Shown: positions 8,591 to 17,726 of the stretch, piece after piece
How the letters are laid out: each line of letters opens with the position of its first letter
How positions within the stretch are numbered: position 1 is the stretch's first letter
NCBI RefSeq assembly: GCF_000281045.1
Contig: NW_008246107.1
Location: forward strand, 260,958 to 290,927
Length of the DNA stretch: 29,970 nucleotides
DNA from: Saprolegnia diclina VS20
Lineage: Eukaryota > Oomycota > Saprolegniomycetes > Saprolegniales > Saprolegniaceae
Direction: 5' to 3'
Notes under the pieces: model-generated
The model's input: the letters and a program-made list of their open reading frames with translations, nothing else
Told to the model about the DNA's origin: nothing
The model's database searches: none
Translations under genes and position numbers: made by a program

Positions 8591-9777
8591 TCAAAGTGGA
8601 GCACGCTGGTTCGACGACGTTCTCAGCAGCTTGTAGCCTAGGCTTCGACTGCCCGTATGGTGCTCCGGCGCCAACACCACGGGCACTTGGCACGGTCGCT
8701 GGCTCTGCTCAAGCGACCTTTGGAGGCTTAGATTTGACGTCATTGGCACTTGCAACGGTGAGTTCTGGTGGATATGCAGTCGCATGGGTGTCAGCTCGGC
8801 CTTCCCGACCCGCGTGAAGCGACCGGGTTTTGGCACGTCGGGCGCCGCGACGTCCTCTCGCAGCTCGCACCCGACGTCACGCTTGGCGTGGACGACGACG
8901 TTGCCGTTAGCGTCCCGAAACCACGTCGCGTCGTGCTCGAGGGGTCGCAGCAGCCGTCCGACGGGCTTTTCTTTCGTCACACGCGGCGCCGAGCGTCGGC
9001 TTGGCGTCGAGGCAAGAGGCTTAGCGCCATACTGCTCCGGAACGTGGAGGCTTTCGAGGCGCCGAGCTCGGTTGGCTTTGGCTTGGAGGCACGTCGGATT
9101 CATAGCGGGTGCGACAGCCAAATCGGCTGGATTGAGCGGCTCGTGCAGCACCAAAATTGCATTGTCCAGGTCGTACTCGATAGGAATTGTGTCGGGCGGC
9201 GCCGACTCCTTGGTGGTCCCGCGCTGTGTCTTTGGGTCCTGCACTGTCGCCGCATCGGCTGAGGCGAGGTTGGTTATCCACGCCTCCGCGCCTGCTTGTT
9301 TCAGCACCGTCTTGAACTTTGTCTGCACGAATGCAAATGAGATGCATCGATGCATGACCCCACCTTGCAGATGCTGAGGAGCGTCGACTTGTACCGGAGA
9401 GCGACAATATCGTAGGGCAGTGGCGCGCGAGCGAGCAGGGCGTGAGCGCACAAGACGCTGCCTACCAAGATAATGTAGTTGGTGGGAATGGTGAAGTGGA
9501 CCTGGGTCGCAGAGATGCTGCAGCGCCGCGTCGGAAGACCGGAGAGCAAATTGGCCTTCGACAACAAAGTAGATTTCGTGGGGCACACTGCCGGCGGCGA
9601 GCACCTAGTGCGCTCAATGGCGTCGCGTGTCATGCGATACACACCAACCTTTTGGCCCAGGACAAAGTGGCGCGCGGAGAGCAGCTGCAGGAGCGTCTCC
9701 CACGGAATCGTCTTCGCGATGTGGCTCAGGATTGGGATCGAGAGCACGACGTCCGTGTAGTGGACATGGTGCAGCAT
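8591..9777 (-). CDS. Cyclic-nucleotide-binding-fold protein
   Basis: Four exons on the minus strand: 9777-9649, 9604-9502, 9461-9364 and 9322-8591, with introns of 44, 40 and 41 nt, giving 353 residues. Residues 1-110 match the cNMP-binding fold: VLSIPILSHIAKTIPWETLL (leading helices), FVLGQKVLAAGSVPHEIYF and VVEGQFALR (the usual G...YfI..G.v.l). The phosphate-binding cassette expected next is not recognisable: the segment GSVLCAHALLARAPLPYDIV lacks FGE and the arginine that holds the cyclic phosphate, so ligand binding is doubtful. The C-terminal 240 residues are polar and unrecognised, with EYDLDNAILVLHEPLNPADL as the most ordered-looking stretch. It starts only 60 bp after the stop of the next minus-strand gene and ends 81 bp from the convergent I9-like gene. 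Confidence 0.8.
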
Positions 9778-9836
9778 GCGCGCCAAAGTTACGTCTTGAG
9801 CGAAACCGACGCTATTTCTTATTGTTAATAAGACTC

Positions 9837-10951
9837 TCACGTCAATTTCGCTGGAATGGCGAGGCGGGCGTCGGCCGCGTTGCCCCAGCAGACGACGCTG
9901 CCCGAGTCGGACGCGATGCCACAGCCATGGTCCCACCCGAGGGTGAGCTCATCGAGGCGCAGGTTGGCGGGTACGCCCGTGACACCTTCTTTCATGCCCC
10001 AGCACACGGCGCGCTTGTCCTCCTAATATCGTCCAGGCTTGCGTTTGCTTACGCGAGGTGATTGCTACCAGAAGGCCACATGCCGAGAGGCGACTGGTGC
10101 TGACGAGCAAGTACGAGCCACTTGGCGCCTCGAGCTGTTTGCGATGGTTGTCGCCCCAGCACACGACCCCCTTTGCAACCGTGACACCGCACGAAAAGTC
10201 ACCCGGCGCGGAAGACACTTGCACAAACTTGACGTCGTTCGGCGCTGTGCTCTGGCCCTACACACAACGCTGAGCACGATGCTGAGAGGCAGCTGCGTAC
10301 GCGGTGGTTGGCGCCCCAGCATACCACAGATCCGTCGACCGCCAGTGCACACGAGTGGCCCTAGCCGCAAAAAGATGACGAGATGTCGCTGAAGCCGAGC
10401 TACCTGGCCGCAGCTGACTTGGACATAGTTGCCAGGCGGAGCGTCGAGCTGACCGTCGTAATTGGCACCTGCTTTCATTCAGAGGCGCAGCGAAGAGGAA
10501 CATGTACCCCAGCACGACAGCGCCCCGTCCTTGAGAATGCCGCATGTGTGAAAATCACCGCTGCTCACTTGCACAAAGAGACCTTGGGGCGTCATGGCGT
10601 GGTTGGGATCGCCCCAGCACGCGACGGTCTCGTCGAGCTTGACGCCACAAGTGTGGAAGCGTCCGCTGCTCACTTGGATGAACTCGGACTACGCAGCTAC
10701 AATGTTATGCATGCAGCGACACTTGCAGCTTGTACGTCGGGCGGCGACGCCTGGCCCATGCTGTCGTCGCCCCAGCACAGCACCTTGCCACCAAAGTCGG
10801 CCGCCGAGACCGAGTGGATCGCGCACGTGTGGCTGCTGCCAGTCGAGACCGTCGTGTCGTCAATGTCGACATGCGCCACGACCTCCTCGTCGTCGCCCGC
10901 GACTACGCGCAGCCAGAGACTCCATAGCAGTGGCCACGGTCGCGTGTGCAT
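9837..10951 (-). CDS. Secreted RCC1-like seven-repeat protein
   Basis: Six exons on the minus strand: 10951-10736, 10688-10508, 10468-10404, 10360-10301, 10257-10069 and 10022-9837. Introns are 39-47 nt, three of them exactly 43. The product has 298 residues. It begins with a likely signal peptide (MHTRPWPLLWSLWLRVVA). Seven repeats then follow, each with a Cys about ten residues before a CWG triplet: HTCAI...VLCWG, HTCGV...VACWG, HTCGI...LSCWG, HSCAL...VVCWG, FSCGV...VVCWG, SACGL...AVCWG, HGCGI...VVCWG. This is the pattern of compact RCC1/ATS1-like repeats, and seven units would close one beta-propeller. The regular Cys pairs plus secretion suggest one disulfide per blade (inference). It is divergent from the ankyrin gene, 66 bp away. 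The function is unknown; nuclear RCC1 exchange activity is unlikely. Confidence 0.85.
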
Positions 10952-11017
10952 TTCCTTGCCCTTTGGATCCTTTGACGCTCCGGATTGGCTGCGATTCTGG
11001 CCAATCCAAAGCGGCGG
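10952..11017. promoter_or_regulatory. 66-bp bidirectional promoter with an inverted CCAAT pair
   Basis: GGATTGGC (10982-10989) and GCCAATCC (11000-11007) form an inverted repeat with a 10-bp spacer. Each arm carries a CCAAT box, one pointing to each of the divergent genes. Confidence 0.5.
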
Positions 11018-12025
11018 ATGAAAAACTCGGCAGCGACCGCGGTGCTCCTCGACTCGGCGCTCCTCGGCGTCGTGGCGTCCTTTCAAGGCGGCTGCGTCGA
11101 GGACCTCTTGCCGTACGCCCGCGACTACGCAGCAGCCTTTGCTCTTGACATGCCGCTACCGTCGTGCGCGAGCATCAGCAATCTGGACTACATGTGGGCG
11201 CGCACCCTCGTCACGGCGCTCGGCCGCGAGGTCGACCGCGCCCGCACGACCACCCGCCTTACGCGGTATTGCCCACACATGTGGACGGTCACATCTGTGA
11301 ACCTCGCCGCCGCCCGCGGCTACCTTGATGTCTTGCAGGCCTTGCACGCTGCGAACCATCTCCAAACAAGCCCTGACGCCCTCAACGAAGCCGCTGCCAA
11401 CGGGCATATGGATGTTGTGCGCTTTCTCCATGAGCATGGCCAGAGCGGATGCACTGTGCGGGCAATGAACGGCGCCGCTCAGTACGGACACCTCGACGTC
11501 GTTCAGTTTCTGGACTCGCACCGAAGCGAAGGCTGCACGGTCACCGCGATGAACGCTGCGGCAATCAACGGCCACTATGAGATTGTCGAGTACCTCCATA
11601 TGCATCGATCGGAAGGCTGCACGACGAGCGCCATGGACGGCGCGGCCAAGAACGGGCATCTCTCTCTCGTGACGTTTCTGCAGACGCACCGAGAAGAAGG
11701 CTGCACGACGGACGCGATGGACGGTGCGCTCCTGTACCACCACGTGGACGTTGCCACGTATTTGCATGCGCACCGAGATGAAGGCTGCACGCCCCACGCC
11801 TTGTACGCCGCCGCGTACGAAGGCGATCTAGTCAACCTCCGCTTCCTCTGCGAAACGCGCCTCGAGCCATTCCGTCAAGACGTTCTGGACGCGGCCGTCG
11901 CCCAAGGTCACGTGGCCGCAGTCTCGTACTTGCACGCAGTGTGGCGCGTCGACGCCGTGACAGCGATGACCAACAGCGTCACGGCCCACGCCCAAGAGTG
12001 GCGTCGCCGCCTCACGAAAGCATAA
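11018..12025 (+). CDS. Ankyrin-repeat protein (28-residue units)
   Basis: Intronless gene for 335 residues. Residues 1-94 form a non-repeat head with hydrophobic helices (AVLLDSALLGVVASF, DYMWARTLVTAL), a layout common in oomycete ankyrin families. Residues 95-318 hold eight consecutive 28-residue ankyrin-like units. Examples are the runs NEAAANGHMDVVRFLHEH and NGAAQYGHLDVVQFLDSH, each followed by a GCT..AM link; the middle five are the most regular and the last two diverge. Such arrays act as protein-binding scaffolds; no partner can be named. The start at 11018 is the first ATG after the divergent promoter. The gene ends 26 bp from the convergent channel gene, so the 3' untranslated regions must overlap or be extremely short. 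Confidence 0.9.
   Translation: MKNSAATAVLLDSALLGVVASFQGGCVEDLLPYARDYAAAFALDMPLPSCASISNLDYMWARTLVTALGREVDRARTTTRLTRYCPHMWTVTSVNLAAARGYLDVLQALHAANHLQTSPDALNEAAANGHMDVVRFLHEHGQSGCTVRAMNGAAQYGHLDVVQFLDSHRSEGCTVTAMNAAAINGHYEIVEYLHMHRSEGCTTSAMDGAAKNGHLSLVTFLQTHREEGCTTDAMDGALLYHHVDVATYLHAHRDEGCTPHALYAAAYEGDLVNLRFLCETRLEPFRQDVLDAAVAQGHVAAVSYLHAVWRVDAVTAMTNSVTAHAQEWRRRLTKA
11300..11971 (+). repeat. 84-bp periodic coding repeat (ankyrin units)
   Basis: Eight tandem 84-bp units encode the 28-residue ankyrin repeats. Units 3-6 share near-identical stretches such as CGAAGGCTGCAC / AGAAGGCTGCAC, suggesting recent duplication or gene conversion within the array. Confidence 0.75.
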
Positions 12026-12051
12026 AATCAAATTGTTGTGGTTACGCTCGC

Positions 12052-15000
12052 TCACGACAGCCACTGGGCAGCGTCCTTGTAGTAGTGAAACGACCGGCGG
12101 GGCCGCTCGCCAAGCGTGCGACTGCGCTTCTTGCGCGCGGCCACGAGACTTCCGCGAAACACCTTTTGGATCATAACGGCGGCCTTGTGCTGCGCAATGT
12201 ACTGCTGCGTCGCCAGCTCGACGACCTTCTCGCCGACCGTGAGGCTCTCGCCAGGTACGTTGCGCTGCGTGAGCACGAGGAGGAGATCGCGGAAGCGAAT
12301 CATATTGTCTTGGTACCTACTCCTTCGTGATGAGAAATTGAGTGATGGATCAGACGGACCGAGGACCACGCGCGAGCTGGCGGCGGTACGTGAGCTCGTC
12401 GAGGCGCGCAACGACCTCCATGTAGGCATCGTGCGTCTCTCGGTCGACGAGGCGGTCGCCGAGGTGCTGCTCGGACGACGCTTGCCAGCGCGTCGGCGAC
12501 TGGAGGCCGAGTGGGCGCCGGAGCAGTTTGAGAAACCGGAGCAGCTTGCGTTTCGAGAGGTATCCGAGCGCTTGGTGGTCGAAGCGGCTCCACGTAAGGC
12601 GGAAGGCTTGGAGGTGGTCCATGTTGAAGCCGATTTTGGTCAGCGACTCGCTCTCCGACACGAGCGCCGCCGTGCTCACGTACGTGTCGAGGACGACGGC
12701 GACGAAAAAGTTTTGCAAAATCAAAAACACGAGCACAAAGAACGAGTAGTAGAAGATCGTCGAGAGCCACTTGGAGCCGCAGTCGGACTGGCCCTGCGCG
12801 TTGCGGTAGACGCAGTGCGGCTTGGTCACGCTGCACGCTCGGTATGCGTCCGACCTAGCCACCTACGTGATGCACAGCTCTATCGAATTCAATTACCAAT
12901 CTTCGCCGGCCGCAAACTTGATAAAGGCTGTGAGGGCGCGCGGAAACGTGGAGAAGTTGAGGTTGGCGTCGAGGCCGTCGCTCCACTTTGTGAGCGAAAA
13001 GAGCTGCATGCCCAGGTTGGCGTAGATGAACATGACGTAGCTACATACTACCGTAAAAACACCGTGCATTCACGAAGACGCACCCGAGGAGCAGCGTGAG
13101 CTTGACCATTGCGCGCGTGCTCTCGAGGAGAGTCTGGAAGAGCGAGCTCAAGCCGCGAAAGTACGGGAAAAGCTCCAGCACGAGCGTGAGGTGGTTAAAG
13201 TCGAACGCGCGCGTCACACCAATGACGAGGACGACGGGTGACGTGCTCGAGACGGGGCCCATGAGCATGCAGATGACGAGGAAGGCGTTGAGCGCCTCCG
13301 AGGACATGCCGCGGGTGAGGAACTCGCGGACGCCGGTCGAGAGGATCGCGAGCGCGGCCTCGGTCCCGTAGAGGCATGTGAAGAAGTAGTGCGCAAACCA
13401 AATGTGCGAGGCGTGCGGCCCGAACGCAGCGAGGACGACGACGTGCGTGAGCACTGCGATGGACGAGAGCACGCGGAAGAGGCGGTGCTTGACGAACGTG
13501 TGGATCACTTGCATCGTGGTCGTCGACGGCTCGGGGAAGCGCGGCTGCAGCGCGAGGATGCGCTTCTTGTTGCGAAGCCAGACGAGCTGCATGTTGCTGA
13601 GAAAGATGGTGCCGTTGTGGCACCGAAAGTTGTTGACAATGATGCCCTACAGACATGTCAGATTCGAGCGTCGTAGCGCACGTACGGCAAACACGCGGAG
13701 GAGGTAGAAGCGGCTAATGAAAACGAACGCGACAAAGAAGAAGGCAAAGTACCCGGACGCGTTCTCGCGCGGCTGGAAGCCTTCGCCGACAATGTCCATG
13801 GCGCGGTACATGACGGCGATCCACGCCTTCTTGGAGACGACCGAGAAGAGGGTGCCGAGGGCGCCGCTGAGATCGTCAAAGTGCATGCCGTTGGGATTGG
13901 CCCACACGCGGGGCTTGAGCAAGTGCGTCGTCGCGTCAACGTAGACGCCGACGCAGTCGGTGGCCGTGAGAATTGCGGTGCTCGTGTCGGAGCAGGCCTT
14001 AAACTTGTTGGCGAAAAGCTGCTGCCCGACGCACGCAAAGACGAGGAAGAGGAAGAACGTAAGCACGATGCCGTAGCACACTTGCAGCAGCGAGGACATG
14101 AGCGCGTTTGTGATGACGCGGAACGCCTCGACGCCGCGGATGACGCGCACAGGGCCGAACGCGCGGCCAAGGTGAAAGTAGTCGCTCAAATCCGAGTGCG
14201 GAATGAGCAGGAGGAGGACGCAGGCCATGAGCACGACGATGTTGAGCTGGTTCCACTTGTCGTTGAGGTACGCGTTGGGCGTGAAGCAGAAGCCGTGCCC
14301 GACGATCTTGATGACAAACTCGAAGAGGAGCACAAACATAAAGACCCACTCGACGAGCGTCGTGAACTGCGTGATCGTGCCGCTGTAGAGCGGGCTCTGC
14401 AGCGTGATCAAGGCGCTCCGAATGACGATGCACACAAAAATGGACGCTTCCGTGCGCGAATTGAGCTCCTTGCATTTGCGCCGCACAGCCGAGTCGGGGC
14501 CAAAGAGGAAGCACGACACGTCGTTGTAGAGCCAGTCGCTCGTCGGCGGCTTGGGCGGCGACCGCTGCGGCACGGCGCTGTACACGACAGACGGACGCAA
14601 CACCAAGCGCTTGGCCTTGGCGACAACGCACGGCACAACTGCGCAGAGCTTGCGCCGAACGAACGAAGTGGACGGTGTCGGCGACTGAGACGGGGTCGAA
14701 CCCATGTACTGCACGTCCGAGGGAAACTCCTTGGCAAACTGCCGCCGAAACGACGCTTCGTCGAGACGCGGGAAGACGGCGAGCGTCCGCGTGAGGCTGT
14801 CGCGGAACTGCTTCCCGAGGCGCGTGCGCTTCTCGTCGTCCGTCAAGGCAAACTTTCGCAGGAGGATCACGATCATAAAGTTGAGCGTGATGTAGACCGA
14901 AAACACCGTGTAGCTCAAAAAGTACCTAGCGCGATGCAATCAAACATTGGGGTCGACAGAAGAACGTACGCCGTCGTGACAGCGTTCGAGGTGGTGTGCA

Positions 15001-17343
15001 GCGCCGCGTAAAAGATGCCCCACGTCCCGTGGCCACTCGAAATCTTGAAGAGCGTAAGCGTTGCGTCGGCAAACGTATCAAACTTGCTGCGGGAACCTAG
15101 GCATCGATGTATCAAATCATCAAGTTGCGGCGACGTACCGTCGGGGAATTTGCCGCCGTAGAGGTTCATGCCGAGGATCGCAAAGACGATGTTGCCGAGG
15201 AGCATGAAGAGCACGAGGTCGAAGAGCGACGGGAGACTCGAGATGATGGCTGTCACGATCTTGAGCAGCGGACTGCTCTGCCGGAGAATGCTCAGCGGCC
15301 GCAGCAGCCGGAAGATCCGGAAGAGGAACGCGACGCGCTCTTGCGCTGGCGCGTAGATCGACGTCGACTTGAAGAGCAAGTTGAGACCCGCGCCGACAAC
15401 GATGGCCCCGTCAAACCGGTTCCACGGGTCTTGGAGGTAGGGCCAGAGCCCGTGCATGGTCAGAATCTACGTCGGTCGTTTGAAAACTTAAAGCCAGAAG
15501 GCGAACGTACGCGGAGAAGGAACTCGCAGAGAAAGATGAGCGTAAACCCGTGGTCGACGATCGAGACGCGCTGGTCGTCGTACCACTTGTCCGGGCTCTT
15601 CTCCATCGCGAGCAGCACCGCGTTCAGCAGAATGAGCACGTTCACAATGTGCTCGAATGGCGCGCTGCGTCCGATCGCGCGGCCAACGCGCACGACGCGG
15701 CCGTCACTTGCAAAGAAGAAGAAGACGCGCACGGGCCGGCGGTGCCGCAGCGCGCGCCGGACCGGCATGGCGTTGGCTTCCAGCCGCACCTCGGGACTCT
15801 CTTCGTCGACGGGCGGCGCGCTGCTGCTGGTCGGACCGTCGACGTCGCTGGCGTCGCTTGTGGACGCTGGTGCGCGGACCTCATCGGCCGCCGCGAGGCT
15901 TCGGACTTCGTAGTTGCGTGCGTCGAGAAACGTCTGGATGAGCTGCACGAGGCGCTTCGTCGCGTACTGCGCGAGGTTGGGCACGACGCTCGTGACGGGC
16001 GGCATTTGCGGTCGGCGCTTGGCCTTGTACGAGACCAAGCGCGTGGACTCAGCCTCGCGGGGCTTCTTGAGGAAACTGTGGCGGACGATCGCAATGAAGA
16101 GAGCGGGGATCATGTACGAGACAAACACGATGAGCACGACAAAGTAAACGACGCTGAAGTAGTACTTGGTCTGGATCGTCGCCTCGAAGGACGAGCCAAA
16201 CCCGGCGCGGGACGAGATCATAAAGACCGTCAGGAACGCCGCTTCGAACGTGTGGAAGCCTGTGTAGCCAGCGTTCGGGCTCTGCATTGGCCGACAGACG
16301 TGGCCGCGAAGACAAGTCGCGACGGCGTCGGCTTCGGGGCGGCAGAACGTTGTGGGCATGACCTCGACGTAGACGCCGTGGTTGCTCAGGACGGCGCAGC
16401 GGTGCGAGAGCGCTTCGTCAAAGAGGTACATGCCGAGGACCGCGAAGAGCACTAAAAAGTACCCGAAACACACGAGCGCGTTCCCGACCATCGGGAGCGT
16501 CTTGAGAAACGCGTCGAAGAATTCCGAGAGCCCTTTGAAGAAGCGCAACGACCGCAGCGCGCGGAAGCTCCGGAACGCACTGAGGTTCCAGGCGCTGTAG
16601 AGCGGTAGACACCCGAGCCAGGACGACGCGATGAGGCAAAAGTCAACAATGTCCCAGTTGTCGTGCAATAACGGCCGGACGCCCTCAAGCGCCACGATCT
16701 TGATGGCCTGCTCGATCGTAAAGACCGCCGCCAGCAGTACGTCCGAGATGGAGAGCGCGAGCAGCAGCGACGTATTCGTCTCCACGGGCGACTCGAGCGC
16801 CAGCGTCGCGATGTTGATGACGATGCACAGCAGAATACCGTGGCCGAACGTCGGGTGCGTGTAGAGCCGTTGGCAAAAGACGACGCGGCCCGTCGGCAGT
16901 GGCACGGTCGTCGGGTCCAGCGTCTCGGAGGGCACCAAGTACTTGGTCATGACGTACGCGAGCATGTCGTCCGCGAGCCGGCTTGTCTTGAACTCGAGGT
17001 CGAAGCTCTCCACCACGTCGTCGGTCGTGTGCAGCACGAGCGAGAGGCAACGCTCGTCGCTTGCGGGCAGCTCGCGCGGCTTGATGTACTTGGAGGTGCG
17101 TAGAAAGTTGGTCGTCTGCCGACCAGGACGCACGCTGCTGATCGAGGCCACGGCGGCTGTCGCCGTCGTCACCTGAAAGTAGGGAAGTATCTCGGTTGTC
17201 GTCCAGACTAGGTCGGTCTCTCGCAGGTGTAGCATGCCCCGCTGCGGCTCGCCATCGGGCGCGTGGTAGGTCACGGCGAGGCCAGCGGCCAGCACGTGCT
17301 CGAAGCAGCGACATGCGTCGAGCGGATGGACCGGCGCTGCCAT
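12052..17343 (-). CDS. Four-domain voltage-gated-like cation channel alpha subunit
   Basis: Eight exons on the minus strand: 17343-15511, 15466-15139, 15096-14970, 14925-13686, 13646-13084, 13040-12897, 12854-12360 and 12316-12052, with 39-44-nt introns, giving 1664 residues. It has four six-helix repeats, the plan of CaV, NaV and NALCN channels, in a membrane, probably the plasma membrane. S4 helices are charged in repeat I (FRSFRALRSLRFFK), II (FRIFRLLRPLSILR) and III (RAFGPVRVIRGVEAFR), but repeat IV (TRAFDFNHLTLVLELF) has lost nearly all positive charges. Pore loops align as VFMISSRAGF, LFKISSGHGTW, LFSVVSKKAW and FIKFAAGEDW. The filter positions are therefore Ala380, His743, Lys1129 and Glu1410, instead of EEEE (Ca) or DEKA (Na). 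A C-terminal IQ motif (IQKVFRGSLVAARKK) suggests calmodulin binding. Conductance cannot be predicted; a sensor, leak or regulatory role is possible. The start at 17343 is the first ATG in frame. Confidence 0.92.
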
Positions 17344-17726
17344 GGCCTTGGTCTTCCTTGGTTTCAACTCAACTGGGACTCACGTCGAAATAGCAGGCCG
17401 TTTCATGCAACCGGATACAGAATTAGGCGTCCGGATACGTCCGACCAGTATATTGCTGAAACCAGCTGAAAGCCGGCAAACAGGACTCGCGCAGTGTTGT
17501 GACGATCAGCCACGAATCCGCCGGTTCGCGAGCCGCTTTTCCGGCAATAAAAAGACCTTCTCGCGTGCTGCTGCAGTTGTCCAGTTCCTCAGTTGTACTG
17601 CTACGGCGACCTCGCAGAGTGATTCCTACTTGTGTTTGACTCTGTGAGGTTTGCAGAAAGTCGAAACCCGGCAACGAACCGATCGCAACCATCCCGCCGT
17701 TTCCTTGTCGTTTTCTGCCTGTCGAC
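17344..17726. promoter_or_regulatory. Divergent intergenic region (383 bp)
   Basis: Lies between the starts of the channel gene (minus) and the coiled-coil gene (plus). Two CCGGATAC copies occur at 17411 and 17431. No open reading frame or RNA gene is convincing; presumably it holds both promoters. Confidence 0.35.

Noticed and set aside
13881-15011. 376-codon open frame antisense to the channel gene
   Set aside because: Low-complexity charged product explained by the hydrophobic codons of the channel on the other strand.
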